Shown here: in pieces, positions 9,485 through 19,655 of the stretch | Layout of the letters: each line of letters starts with the position of its first letter | Position numbering within the stretch: the stretch's first letter is position 1 | Assembly (NCBI GenBank): GCA_900314985.1 | Contig: OMXL01000024.1 | Location: 27,052-91,051, forward strand | Direction: 5' to 3' | Length of the DNA: 64,000 nucleotides | Source: an uncultured Prevotellaceae bacterium | Lineage (GTDB): Bacteria > Bacteroidota > Bacteroidia > Bacteroidales > Bacteroidaceae | Notes under the pieces: generated by a model | The model's database searches: none | Seen by the model: only the letters and a program-made list of their open reading frames with translations | What the model was told of the DNA's origin: nothing | Program-made: the position numbers and the translations under genes

Positions 9485-12445
9485 ATGCGATACATACTAC
9501 TAACACTACTATTCCTTCGGTTGCTGTCAGCACCTGTCTATGCACAACGTTCAACGAGTCTGCTTGAACGTTATAACATGTCGTGTCTTGATTTGACAAT
9601 AGGTTTGCCGCATGACCACGTAAACGATATCTTCGTAGATAGCCAGGGCTTCGTATGGGTGTCCAGCTATGGTGGCGGTGCAGTGCGCTATGACGGGTAT
9701 TCCTTTAAAGCACCCAGTCAGGGTGACAGTCGCTCGTGTCTTGGTTTTGCCGAAGACCGCCATCATCGCCTTTGGATAGCATACGATGAAGGTACCGTCG
9801 TCATCGACCTTAATACCATGCGCCGTGTGGTTCCTTCTTTGGGCAAGGGAAACATTGGCTCTTTGCTTCAACGTGCTTCCGTGAAGGTGTATTGCGACTC
9901 CAAGGGTGCGTTGTGGCAGGTGGCACGCGACAGTATTTATCGCTATGAGTTCGACCATGCCGGTCACGTCTCTAACATCAGTCGTTGCCGCTACCAAGGC
10001 AATACACCCTATATTACTATCCGGGATATTGAGAATAACGGCAATGTATGGGTATCTACCTCTTTGGGACTTTCCCGACTGACTGCAGTGGGAAGCACAC
10101 TGAAGATGACCCCTATTCACACCGTCCTGCAGACGCTTAAGGGGCTTTTTGTCACCGATATTCTCCGTCAGGGCAGTCATGTATGGATAGCCACTAACCA
10201 GGGTCTCTACGACTATCATCTCTACGACAATACGCTACACACCTACCGTCATACGCTTGACGAGCGGTCGTTATCGCATGACCATGCCACTTCTCTGGCA
10301 CTGACCGCCGACGGCAATCTGCTGGTAGGCACCTTGAGGGGCATCTGTCTGTTCGATGCCAGCCACTCCGATTTCTTCCGCTGGAACTCTTCTACAGCCA
10401 GTTGTCCACTGCCAAGCGACTTCGTTCGTTGTCTGCTCAATTATGAAGGACAGCTATGGATTGGCACTGAGACGGCAGGTATCGTGCGCTTGCTGCCCAA
10501 ACCCTTGCTGTTGCAGAACTACGTGCACCAACCCAACAACCCACAATCGCTGTCACCCAATCCGGTGAATGCCATCTATGCTACTGATGGCGCATTGTGG
10601 GTAGGAAATGTGGAGGGTGGTCTCTGTCGTATGGTGAAGGGAGAAAGCGGAGGAGAACATAGTGACATCTTCCAGCATTGGACTACTGCCAACTCTTCCC
10701 TATCGCATAATTCCGTGTCCGTGTTAGAACCAGATACACATGGACGACTATGGATTGCTACCTGGGGCGGTGGCATCAATTACATCCCGCTGAAAGGCAA
10801 TGCACTCCCCCAACCGCTTGTTTTTCCGGCTGATTACCAGCGCCAGACTAACTATATTGGTGCTTTGGCATACGACCGATATAATGATGCACTATGGATT
10901 GGTTCGAACGACGGTATCTTCCTGTATGACCTGAAGACGGGTAAGATAGAAGACCCCTTTCCTGGCAATCGCAATATCAGAGGATGTATTGGCGCCTGCG
11001 TCGATCACACTGGACATTTATGGATAGGTAGTATCACGGGTGTCTGTGACATCAATCTGCGCGCTAGACGGAATGGCAGCTACAGTTTCCGCTATCTGCG
11101 CCACAAACTGGATAAGCCACAGTCGGCCGTCATCGACAGAATTACCTGTATCTGTGAGACTAAAGACGGCACGCTATGGCTGGGAAGTGATGGCTATGGC
11201 TTATATCACCGCATCGTGGACAAAGGCGGCAAAGAGCGCTTCGAGGTACTGACCACCGACGATGGATTGGCCAACAACTCCGTGAAGGGTGTGGTGGACG
11301 ACGACCAAGGGCGACTGTGGGTAACCACCAATAACGGTCTGTCACTCTATGACCCCAGCCAACATACCTTTGTCAATTATGGGGAACGTGACGGTCTTCT
11401 GTGTCAGCGTTTCTATTGGAATGCTGCCGTTAAAGATGTTGATGGCGCCATCTATTTAGGTAGCACGAAAGGACTGACGGAGATACGTGGTGAAAATATG
11501 GACGCTGTCTATCCAGAGCATCTGACATTCACAGGTCTGATGGTAGATAACCAGGAGGTTACCTCTTTCAACAGTTCTATTCTTGACGCCGACATCTCAC
11601 ATGCCGATAAGATTCAGTTACACGAGTCAAACAAGTCGTTTGCTCTCAGCTTTTCCGCATTGAGCTATGCCGGTAAGACACAACATTATATATATAGGCT
11701 GAGAGGCTTTGAAGAAGACTGGACAGCCTTGAAGCCTGGTGAACACACGGTGAGATATACCAGTCTGAAACCTGGAACCTATGTTTTTGAGGTAAAAAAC
11801 AGTACTGAGGCTGGATTGGAAGGACAGACCATCAGCATAGAAGTGGTAATAACTCCTTATTTCTGGAAGAGTTGGTGGTTCCTGCTGTTGTGTTTCGTAG
11901 TGGCATTTGTCCTCTTCATGTGGTTCTACAAGCGACATTTAGCAGCACTGCGCCGGCAAGAGGCCGAGCGATTGCTGATTCCTATCAAGAAAGTCCTTGA
12001 AGAGTCTGATGCACCAGAAGCCCTACAGACTCGTATCCAGAATATCCTCCATCACCACGAGCGTATGAAAGAAAGTCGCCATCGTAGTGTGGAAACTGAT
12101 AAGCAGCAGACGCAACCTACGAAGAGCTTCATGGAGCGTGCTACGGATATCTTGGAGCATCATTATATGGACAGCCAGTTCGATATTACCGAGTTTGCAG
12201 ATGCGATAGGCATGAGCAAGAGTCTGCTGGCCAAACGCATTAAGGAGGAGACAGGACAGAGCACCACTCAGTTTATCCGCAACTACCGCTTGAGCGTTGC
12301 CCGTGATCTGATTCTGGAGAATTATGCCGACAGAAATATCACAGAGATAGCCTATAAAGTTGGATTCAACGACCCCAAATATTTCACCCGCTGTTTTACA
12401 TCTCTTTACGGGACTTCTCCGAGTACGTATAAATCTACAAGGTAG
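9485..12445 (+). CDS. Transmembrane sensor-AraC regulator of the polysaccharide locus, lacking kinase domains
   Basis: 986 residues from ATG 9485. A TTG four codons earlier is less likely because the signal peptide (MRYILLTLLFLRLLSAPVYA) begins at the ATG. The periplasmic part is a two-component-regulator propeller with Reg_prop-type repeats (patterns LWIG and VWVS), then a Y_Y_Y domain, then one membrane helix at about 797-817 (WWFLLLCFVVAFVLFMWFY). After a linker of about 65 residues, an AraC-type helix-turn-helix fills the C-terminus (ITEIAYKVGFNDPKYFTRCF). In hybrid two-component regulators a histidine kinase, HATPase and receiver lie between helix and DNA-binding domain; here none is present. 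It is placed directly upstream of susC and probably senses arabinan fragments and activates the operon. How the signal crosses the membrane is unknown. Confidence 0.9.
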   Translation: MRYILLTLLFLRLLSAPVYAQRSTSLLERYNMSCLDLTIGLPHDHVNDIFVDSQGFVWVSSYGGGAVRYDGYSFKAPSQGDSRSCLGFAEDRHHRLWIAYDEGTVVIDLNTMRRVVPSLGKGNIGSLLQRASVKVYCDSKGALWQVARDSIYRYEFDHAGHVSNISRCRYQGNTPYITIRDIENNGNVWVSTSLGLSRLTAVGSTLKMTPIHTVLQTLKGLFVTDILRQGSHVWIATNQGLYDYHLYDNTLHTYRHTLDERSLSHDHATSLALTADGNLLVGTLRGICLFDASHSDFFRWNSSTASCPLPSDFVRCLLNYEGQLWIGTETAGIVRLLPKPLLLQNYVHQPNNPQSLSPNPVNAIYATDGALWVGNVEGGLCRMVKGESGGEHSDIFQHWTTANSSLSHNSVSVLEPDTHGRLWIATWGGGINYIPLKGNALPQPLVFPADYQRQTNYIGALAYDRYNDALWIGSNDGIFLYDLKTGKIEDPFPGNRNIRGCIGACVDHTGHLWIGSITGVCDINLRARRNGSYSFRYLRHKLDKPQSAVIDRITCICETKDGTLWLGSDGYGLYHRIVDKGGKERFEVLTTDDGLANNSVKGVVDDDQGRLWVTTNNGLSLYDPSQHTFVNYGERDGLLCQRFYWNAAVKDVDGAIYLGSTKGLTEIRGENMDAVYPEHLTFTGLMVDNQEVTSFNSSILDADISHADKIQLHESNKSFALSFSALSYAGKTQHYIYRLRGFEEDWTALKPGEHTVRYTSLKPGTYVFEVKNSTEAGLEGQTISIEVVITPYFWKSWWFLLLCFVVAFVLFMWFYKRHLAALRRQEAERLLIPIKKVLEESDAPEALQTRIQNILHHHERMKESRHRSVETDKQQTQPTKSFMERATDILEHHYMDSQFDITEFADAIGMSKSLLAKRIKEETGQSTTQFIRNYRLSVARDLILENYADRNITEIAYKVGFNDPKYFTRCFTSLYGTSPSTYKSTR

Positions 12446-12454
12446 ACAAAATAT

Positions 12455-12478
12455 AAGGTGGACGTTTTTGTCCACCTT
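12455..12478 (+). terminator. Terminator of the regulator gene
   Basis: AAGGTGGAC (12455-12463) and GTCCACCTT (12470-12478) form a perfect 9-bp stem with a GTTTTT loop, followed by a T-rich run. The right arm, with its preceding T run, is repeated at 12487-12499 and could pair alternatively with the same left arm. Confidence 0.7.
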
Positions 12479-12496
12479 TATTATTGTTTTGTCCAC

Positions 12497-12525
12497 CTTG
12501 ATTTATATCAAGAGCCGTATATTTG
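12497..12525 (+). promoter_or_regulatory. susC promoter with overlapping dyad operator candidate
   Basis: TATATTTG (12518-12525) matches the -7 box. Just upstream lies a perfect dyad, CTTGAT-TTAT-ATCAAG (12497-12512), covering the -33 area. A leader of about 45-50 nt precedes the ATG at 12577. The dyad is a plausible site for the adjacent AraC-type regulator; this is inference from position. Confidence 0.55.
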
Positions 12526-12576
12526 CAGCGAAAAACCAAATACATAACAATTTAACATAACCTAAAAACGTTACAC

Positions 12577-15500
12577 ATGAGAAAGAAAATGTTATTCTCG
12601 ATGATGTTCATGGCAGGTATTGCTGGAGGTCTTGTAACCTTCCCTTCTCAGGCTATGGCATCAGTGACACAATCGCAGACCATTAAAGTTAGTGGTCAGG
12701 TTGTGGATCAAGACGGACAGCCACTTATTGGTGCTACCGTCAAGGTAAAGAATGCAAAACTTGGTGTTGTTACTGATTTTGATGGCAACTTCACCATCGA
12801 TGTCGCTTCCGACGGCGTTCTTGTCATTAGCTATGTAGGCTATAAGGATCGCGAAATTGCTGTACGCGGGCGCGCAAACCTTGAAACTATTCAATTGGCA
12901 GACGACACTAACATGCTGGAGCAGGTGGTCGTTGTCGGTTACGGTACTCAGAAGAAGGCAGACCTGACAGGTTCTGTATCTATCGTGAATGCCGAAGAAC
13001 TGAAGCGTGTCTCTAACTCCAACATTTCTTCAATGCTGGAAGGTAAGGTCGCTGGTGTACAGATTACTTCCGACGGTCAGCCTGGTGCAGATCCGACGGT
13101 GCGCATCCGTGGTGTCGGATCATTCGGTAGCACCGCACCTCTTTATGTGGTCGACGGTGTACCCGTAGGAACCACCATTCGCGACTTCTCACCAAACGAT
13201 ATTGAGACCATCCAGGTGCTGAAGGATGCTTCTGCAGGCGCCATCTACGGTTCTCGTGCTGCTAACGGTGTGATCATTATTACCACCAAGAGCGGTAAGA
13301 AAGACCAGCCTCTGAAGGTGGATTATAAGGGTTACTTCGGTATTGACAAGGTGTCCAGCGACGTCTATGACGTGATGAATGCCAGTCAGTACAGCCAGTA
13401 CTTAGGTCAGGCATGTGCCAACTCAAACACTGCTCTGGCAGGTGGCTACAGTCTGAATCCTACCACAGGCCGCTATCAGTTCCAGGACAACACCGATACC
13501 GACTGGTTCAGCGAGGTCTTCAAGACCGGTACTCGTCAGAACCACAACATCAACCTGAGTGGTGGTAGCTCATCAAGCACCTACAACGTAGGTCTCGACT
13601 ACTTCCAACAGAAGGGAACCTTGGAAGGTGCAGGTCCTAACTACCAGCGTTTCACCGCGCGCGTGAATAATACTATGGATACGAAGTTCGTCAAGTTCCG
13701 CACCAGCCTTGTCTACTCGCACTCTGACCAGGACGGTATGGGTCTGTCGAACGCTTCAGAGTATGTACAGGGTCTGTATGGTGATGTCACCAACGTGCTG
13801 CGTGGTACTCTGCTGATGCAGCCTACTATCAAGGCTTACGACGCCAACACATGGGTACTCGACGACAAGGTAGGTTCTGCCAGCAGCTACCACTACGATG
13901 CCTACGGATATGGTGTCTACTACGATACCATTCATGGTGATATCTCTGCTTCTAACCCCTTGCTGGTCAACAACCTGCTGACCCGTAACACCACAGTAGA
14001 CCGTATCACTGGTACTGGTTCTGCTGATGTTGACCTGCTGAAGATGATTGGTCTGGAGAACAAGAACCATAATCTGACATATCGTCTGAACCTTTCTTAT
14101 AGCAAGACACACGCTACCGACAAGACATGGATTTCTGCATGGATTCAGTCAAACCGTGTCTATCTGGACAAGTCTAACGAGAAACTGACCAAGGGTACAC
14201 GTGAATATACCGAGTTCCTGGTAGAAAACACGCTGACCTACGACGGAACCATCGGTAAGCACCACATCAACCTCTTGGGTGGTATTACCTATCAGGAGAA
14301 CCACACCAACAACATTACCGGTTGGGGTGTCAACTTCTCTGAGCCTTACTATCTGCAGTTGCAGAATGGTGCAGAGACCTTCTCCAGTTCTTACGAGGAC
14401 AAGACCGCTATCACGTCATTCCTGGGTCGTTTGAACTACGACTACGATGGCAAGTACCTGTTCTCTGTTGTCGTACGTCGCGATGGTAGCTCACTGCTTT
14501 CCAAGGACATCCGCTGGGACACCTTCCCCTCTGTATCAGTAGGTTGGCGTTTCGATAAGGAAAATTTCTTCCCCATCAGCCGCGACATCGTCAACATGTT
14601 CAAGTTGCGTGCCAGTTATGGTGAGCTGGGTAACGTGATGGCTGTTGCTCCTTATGCCAACCTGGCTACACTTGCCCGTAACAACATGACCTACTCATTT
14701 GGCAACAATGCTGTTACAGGTTCTGCTATCTCTAACTTCGTCAACCCCAACATTGCTTGGGAGAAGAAGAAGACCACCAACTTTGGTATCGATATCGCTA
14801 TGTTCAACAACCGCTTGGAGTTCACTGCCGAGTATTATAAGAACAAGTCTGAGGAACTGCACTACAACGTTCCCGTTCCTGCCAATGCTGGTGTTGCTAA
14901 TACCACAGTAACGATGAATGCTGCTTCTATGGAGAACAGCGGTTTCGAGTTCTCTGCAACCTATCGTAACAACGACCACCCCTTGAAGTGGCAGGTTAGC
15001 GGTAACTTGAGCACCCTGAAGAACAAGGTTACCTCTCTTGGTTTCGGTACCGAGCGTCTCATCCAGGGCTTCTGCATCACAGAGGTTGGCGAGGAAGTAG
15101 GTAAGTTCTATGGCTGGCAGTATGGTGGTATTATCCGCAATCAGGGCCAGCTGAATGCACTGAACGAGGCCGGTCGTATTACCCACAACAATATCGAGAT
15201 AGAGAAGCAGAAGGCTAACCCCTCCTACGTTCCCAATCTCTATGCAGAGGGTGAGTGGACTTATCAGCAAGGTGCCAACATCGGTGACTGCTGGTACTAC
15301 GACACCAACAACGATGGTAAGGTTGACGCAGAAGACCAGACCGTTTTGGGCAGTGGTATGCCAAAGGTGAACTTCGGTATCAGTGCTCGTCTGGAGTATA
15401 AGGGCTTCGACCTGGCTATCTCTACCTATGGTGCACTGAACTACCACGTAACAGATGATATCTATAACAGTCTGAACTCCAGCTATGGTCCTGGCAACAA

Positions 15501-15873
15501 GGACGTCAAGGTTCTCAGTGCTAACCAGTGGTCTGCAGACGGTAAGGAATACCTCTCTGATGTTCCGCGTACCTATTATACTAATAATGCTACTTTAGGC
15601 TGGAACGACCTGTTCAGCGATCGTAAGATTCAGAACGCTGCCTACTGGAAGATTGCCAATATCGAACTGGGTTACAACATTCCCGACAAGGTCTTCAAAG
15701 GTGTCATCACCGGTGCCCGTGTCTATGTATCAGCCCAGAACCTTTACACCTTTACCAGCTATAAGGGCTACAACGTAGACTATTCTACCGCTAACCCCTT
15801 CACTCCTGGCTACAACTTCTGCTCATTCCCCAGCGCTCGTAGCTTCATGGCAGGTGTACTCTTCTCGTTCTAA
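12577..15873 (+). CDS. SusC-like TonB-dependent outer membrane transporter
   Basis: 1098 residues with an N-terminal signal peptide (cleavage near QAMA), a carboxypeptidase-regulatory-like domain at about 40-115 (VVDQDGQPLIGATV...ISYVGYKDREI), a TonB-box and plug region from about 120 (VVVVGYGTQKKADLTGSV, then VRIRGVGSFG and YGSRAANGVIIITTKSGK) and a long beta-barrel ending in an aromatic (GVLFSF). This is the standard SusC/RagA layout and length. It would import oligosaccharides across the outer membrane using TonB energy, paired with the SusD lipoprotein 42 nt downstream. Context with GH43 and GH51 enzymes points to arabino-oligosaccharides as substrate. Confidence 0.95.
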   Translation: MRKKMLFSMMFMAGIAGGLVTFPSQAMASVTQSQTIKVSGQVVDQDGQPLIGATVKVKNAKLGVVTDFDGNFTIDVASDGVLVISYVGYKDREIAVRGRANLETIQLADDTNMLEQVVVVGYGTQKKADLTGSVSIVNAEELKRVSNSNISSMLEGKVAGVQITSDGQPGADPTVRIRGVGSFGSTAPLYVVDGVPVGTTIRDFSPNDIETIQVLKDASAGAIYGSRAANGVIIITTKSGKKDQPLKVDYKGYFGIDKVSSDVYDVMNASQYSQYLGQACANSNTALAGGYSLNPTTGRYQFQDNTDTDWFSEVFKTGTRQNHNINLSGGSSSSTYNVGLDYFQQKGTLEGAGPNYQRFTARVNNTMDTKFVKFRTSLVYSHSDQDGMGLSNASEYVQGLYGDVTNVLRGTLLMQPTIKAYDANTWVLDDKVGSASSYHYDAYGYGVYYDTIHGDISASNPLLVNNLLTRNTTVDRITGTGSADVDLLKMIGLENKNHNLTYRLNLSYSKTHATDKTWISAWIQSNRVYLDKSNEKLTKGTREYTEFLVENTLTYDGTIGKHHINLLGGITYQENHTNNITGWGVNFSEPYYLQLQNGAETFSSSYEDKTAITSFLGRLNYDYDGKYLFSVVVRRDGSSLLSKDIRWDTFPSVSVGWRFDKENFFPISRDIVNMFKLRASYGELGNVMAVAPYANLATLARNNMTYSFGNNAVTGSAISNFVNPNIAWEKKKTTNFGIDIAMFNNRLEFTAEYYKNKSEELHYNVPVPANAGVANTTVTMNAASMENSGFEFSATYRNNDHPLKWQVSGNLSTLKNKVTSLGFGTERLIQGFCITEVGEEVGKFYGWQYGGIIRNQGQLNALNEAGRITHNNIEIEKQKANPSYVPNLYAEGEWTYQQGANIGDCWYYDTNNDGKVDAEDQTVLGSGMPKVNFGISARLEYKGFDLAISTYGALNYHVTDDIYNSLNSSYGPGNKDVKVLSANQWSADGKEYLSDVPRTYYTNNATLGWNDLFSDRKIQNAAYWKIANIELGYNIPDKVFKGVITGARVYVSAQNLYTFTSYKGYNVDYSTANPFTPGYNFCSFPSARSFMAGVLFSF

Positions 15874-15915
15874 TTAGGTTGAAGAATTATAAACTGAAAA
15901 AAACGAAGTTGAATT

Positions 15916-17730
15916 ATGAAACTATATAAATTATCACTCGCCCTGATTCTGGGCCTTGGTATGTTGACCTCTTGCAATGACAAGTTGGATATCAGCAACC
16001 CCAACCAGCAGACATCAGAGACCTTCGGCAACAATGTCGATGAGCTCGAGGAATGTGTCATTGCTGCCTACAACCACATCCGCATGGAGGGCACCTATGC
16101 CCGTGTCGGATACAATCTTGATGTCACTCGTGGCGATGAGGTGTGGAACGCCTCACAGGTATGGTACCTGCCTTTTGACGATTTGAACGACCCCGTTACA
16201 GACGAGATCAACCAGTGGTCTTGGCGTGACTGGTACTACACCATCAACGTCTGCAACTTTATCCTGTCGCACACCAGTGGTGACAGCAGCTCGCTCAGTA
16301 CGAAGATGCAGCACATCAAGGGACAGGCCCTCTTCATCCGTGGCTTGGCCTACTATAACCTCGCCGGTTACTATCAGAACCCAGCTCTGATTACCGACTA
16401 TGCACAGTATGGTACACTCGATGGTCTCTATGCCAGCAACCACGCTGATGGCGATGCTGACGGCAATGCCCAGTACGACCGCGTACTCGACCAGGTAGAG
16501 GCTGACTTCACGGAAGCTATGTCTTTGCTGCCTTCAAAGACTGAAGGTGGTGAGTGGGCTAAGGGCCGTGCTACAGCAGGTGCTGCTGCCGGTTTCTATG
16601 CACGTACACTGATGGCTCGCCACAAGTATGCAGAGGCTCTGACCGTTCTGAAGGACATCATGAGCACTGCAGATGGCGGTAATGAGAAATACGGCACCTA
16701 CAAGCTCATGGCTAACTATGGTGACAACTTCCGTGAGGGTTCTGAGTATGAGAACAACGACGAGAGTCTCTTCGAGATTCAGTTCCTGGACTACGGCACA
16801 CAGGGTGTTGACGACGAGTGGACACCAGTAAACACCAGTCCTAACGCTACACAGGGTTCTGCTATCGAGAGTAACTACGGTCCTGGTGCCTTTGGTGGTT
16901 GGGCTGACCTTTCTGCCTCTCCTTGGCTGTACAATCTGTTCAAGGCTGAGCGCACCACTGGCGGTAGCCTCGACCCACGTCTGTATTGGACAATCGGTAC
17001 TTACGAGCCTGAGTGGGACGGCAACGCCATGACTCTCGGCAACGTATGCTATACCACAACGATGACAGCTACCGATTTCGTTGTCACCAACAATGACAAT
17101 GGTGGTCTGCCCATCGCCAAGAATACCAACCTGCGCACAGGTCTGTACGACAAGGTGGTTACAGGTCTGCACGATGGTATCAACCTCCGTCTGATGCGCT
17201 ACTCTGACGTGCTGCTGCGCGCTGCTGAGTGCGAGAACGAGATCAATGGTCCTACGGCCGACGCCTTCAAGTGGATTGACAAGGTGCGCAACCGTGCCCA
17301 GCTGGCCAACCTGGATCAGAGCAAGTTCAACACCAAGGACCTGCTGTTCGAGCAGATTGCCAATGTGGAGCGTCCTAAGGAGTTCGGCTGCGAGTTTGGC
17401 CGTGGCTTCGACCTCATCCGCTGGGGCTTCTTCTATGCCGGCGACCGTCTGGATCAGTTGAAAGCCCATGGTGCCTTCAACGTATGGAAGAAAGCTGACT
17501 TCGATGCAGGCAAGTACACCTACACGCCGAAAGATCCCGTTGATCCTTCTTCTTGCAGCAAGAGCTCTTTCAACTCTTATGTACAGGGCCACGAGTTCCT
17601 GCCTATCTACCAGAACACGCTGAATGACAACCCCAACCTCACAGGTAACTCTGCCAACAAGAGCACGAGCAATGCCAGCTATTTCAGCAGTAAGGGTTGG
17701 ACCATTCACCAGGTTCCTACTAATAACTAA
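15916..17730 (+). CDS. SusD-like glycan-binding lipoprotein
   Basis: 604 residues. A lipoprotein signal with lipobox LTSC is followed by NDKLDISNPNQQT, a typical SusD start. The helical N-terminal part includes GQALFIRGLAYYNLAGYYQ (SusD TPR-like region), and the C-terminal part has LLRAAECENEING and RPKEFGCEFGRGFDLIRWG, both characteristic of the RagB/SusD family. It caps the SusC barrel on the cell surface and captures the glycan. It lies between susC and the module-bearing lipoprotein in the same orientation with short gaps, so it is part of the same operon. Confidence 0.95.
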   Translation: MKLYKLSLALILGLGMLTSCNDKLDISNPNQQTSETFGNNVDELEECVIAAYNHIRMEGTYARVGYNLDVTRGDEVWNASQVWYLPFDDLNDPVTDEINQWSWRDWYYTINVCNFILSHTSGDSSSLSTKMQHIKGQALFIRGLAYYNLAGYYQNPALITDYAQYGTLDGLYASNHADGDADGNAQYDRVLDQVEADFTEAMSLLPSKTEGGEWAKGRATAGAAAGFYARTLMARHKYAEALTVLKDIMSTADGGNEKYGTYKLMANYGDNFREGSEYENNDESLFEIQFLDYGTQGVDDEWTPVNTSPNATQGSAIESNYGPGAFGGWADLSASPWLYNLFKAERTTGGSLDPRLYWTIGTYEPEWDGNAMTLGNVCYTTTMTATDFVVTNNDNGGLPIAKNTNLRTGLYDKVVTGLHDGINLRLMRYSDVLLRAAECENEINGPTADAFKWIDKVRNRAQLANLDQSKFNTKDLLFEQIANVERPKEFGCEFGRGFDLIRWGFFYAGDRLDQLKAHGAFNVWKKADFDAGKYTYTPKDPVDPSSCSKSSFNSYVQGHEFLPIYQNTLNDNPNLTGNSANKSTSNASYFSSKGWTIHQVPTNN

Positions 17731-17769
17731 GGAATAGACTATTTACAACAACTGAAAACAGGAAAGATT

Positions 17770-19620
17770 ATGAAAAATCTAAATAAAATAGCAACTGCTT
17801 TCTGCGCAGCAGCCTTAGGAATGCTTACGCTCACAGGCTGTGAGGGCAGCGAATTATACTCCATTGGTGCACCCGACTGGATTTCTGATAAAGCCGACTC
17901 TATAGCAGCAGCAAAAGCAGCAAAAGTAGTAACCCTGATTCCAACACCAGAAGTACTTGGTGCTGAAGATAATTCACAGGATTGGTGGTCTGTCTTTACT
18001 GACGACGTACAACTTGAGCAAGGTAAGACCTACCAGATTCCCTTGACGAACTATGGTGGTGCCAGCAACTGGAATAACTTTGTCATTATTCTGAGAAATG
18101 CTGCAAAAGACTATGAGTATGCTGTACTTCGCGCTGACAACTGGGGCTGGGGTACTGGCTACACAGGCGAAGAGAGTGCAGGTCACTTCGACAAGAGTAT
18201 GGAGTCTGACAGCCGCGACTGGGGCGCATGGGCTAAAGCCATGAGCAGAGCACAGTGCATGATAACAGTGATTCCCAATCCTACTACCGTTGACGTTAAG
18301 ATTACAATGGTAGGTGCCAATGGTGTAAGCTACTCGCAAAACTATCTGAACGTTGACATCAACAACAGTCCTGAGGATCTCTATCTGTCATTCACTGTTG
18401 ATCATAGCCACATTGTCTTCGGTGTACCTGTTGACATTCCCGATAGCAATCCCGCATCGTTGAAGCTGAATGGTTTACCTTCTAAGGCACTCCTTGGCAC
18501 CACTTTCGACGAAGCAATAGCCAATCTCACCGCTGAGATTACCTTTGAAGATGGTATGACAAAGACTGTCGGTATTGATGAGTTAGAGCTACAAGTCATT
18601 CCCGATTTTGAAACACTTGGTACAAAGACTTTGGTGGCTGTCTACAACAAAACCTTCAAGGGAGAAGCTGCAGTTAAGCCAGTTATCGGTACCACGACCA
18701 TCAACATTGTCGACAAAATGTTCACATGCATTGGTAAGACTGATAACAGCAGTGGCTTCCGTGAGGAGAAAAGCGAGAACTTCAAGGTTGCTCCTGGTGA
18801 GACTTATGTCCACTTCTTCACCAACTATACCAATGGTGCAGAAAACTGGAACAACTTCATCATCACACTCTGCAAAGCCGATGGCACTGAGTATGGTTTC
18901 GTACGTGCAGACAACTGGGGAATAGGTGACTGCTACTGGGATGGCTGTCAGTCATGCAATTGGGATTGGACTAACTTTAAGTCTATTTTAAATGGTGCAA
19001 AGGTGACAACGTACGTTACCAACAATGGTGATGGTACTGCTGACGTGAAGGCTGTAGTTCTCGGTTCTGATGGTAACACCTACACACAGAGCTATACTGG
19101 ACTGAAGAACATCGACGCCAACGACTTCTGCTTCAACTTAAGTATGGAGAAAGCACATCTTGAGTTCGATAAGGTTATTGGTGCAGAAGACAACTCCAGT
19201 GCATTCCGTGCAGATGCTACTGACTTTATTGCCGTTCCTGCCGGAAGGACAATTGTCAACCGTTTCATCAACTACACCAATGGTGCAGAAAACTGGAACA
19301 ACTTCATCATCACCCTCTACAAGGCTGATGGTACCGAATACGGTTTCGTACGCGCAGACAACTGGGGAATCGGCGACTGCTACTGGGATGGCTGTCAGAC
19401 ATGCGATTGGGATTGGACGAACTTTAAGACCAATATCAATGAAGCAAAGGTGACTACCTACATTACCAATAACGGTGATGGTACTGCTGACGTGAAAGCT
19501 GTTGCAGTTTGCTCTAATGGTAACACCTATACCCAGAATTATAAAGGTTTGAAGAACATTGATGCCAATGACTTCGGATTCAGACTAAGTATGGAGAAGG
19601 CTCACCTTGTATTCGAGTAA
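17770..19620 (+). CDS. Surface glycan-binding lipoprotein candidate with three repeated modules
   Basis: 616 residues with lipobox LTGC. It occupies the SusE/SGBP position after susD. Three homologous modules of about 140-160 residues occur at about 55-218, 317-460 and 472-616. Each has an NWNNF or ENWNNFIITL core, a YGFVRADNWG motif and a TxYVTNNGDGTADVKA strand; copies two and three are nearly identical. A bacterial Ig-like segment sits between modules one and two (about 235-317, LNGLPSKALLGTTFDEA). Two more copies occur in the protein at 21488. The repetition and position suggest each module binds carbohydrate; conserved tryptophans would suit that. I do not recognise a named family. Confidence 0.85.
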   Translation: MKNLNKIATAFCAAALGMLTLTGCEGSELYSIGAPDWISDKADSIAAAKAAKVVTLIPTPEVLGAEDNSQDWWSVFTDDVQLEQGKTYQIPLTNYGGASNWNNFVIILRNAAKDYEYAVLRADNWGWGTGYTGEESAGHFDKSMESDSRDWGAWAKAMSRAQCMITVIPNPTTVDVKITMVGANGVSYSQNYLNVDINNSPEDLYLSFTVDHSHIVFGVPVDIPDSNPASLKLNGLPSKALLGTTFDEAIANLTAEITFEDGMTKTVGIDELELQVIPDFETLGTKTLVAVYNKTFKGEAAVKPVIGTTTINIVDKMFTCIGKTDNSSGFREEKSENFKVAPGETYVHFFTNYTNGAENWNNFIITLCKADGTEYGFVRADNWGIGDCYWDGCQSCNWDWTNFKSILNGAKVTTYVTNNGDGTADVKAVVLGSDGNTYTQSYTGLKNIDANDFCFNLSMEKAHLEFDKVIGAEDNSSAFRADATDFIAVPAGRTIVNRFINYTNGAENWNNFIITLYKADGTEYGFVRADNWGIGDCYWDGCQTCDWDWTNFKTNINEAKVTTYITNNGDGTADVKAVAVCSNGNTYTQNYKGLKNIDANDFGFRLSMEKAHLVFE

Positions 19621-19655
19621 TCAATTGAAAGAACATTCTAAAAAGACAAGTAATT

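Noticed and set aside
16534-17709. Minus-strand 391-codon frame opposite susD
   Set aside because: Antisense of a clear SusD protein; a long frame is expected from the codon bias.
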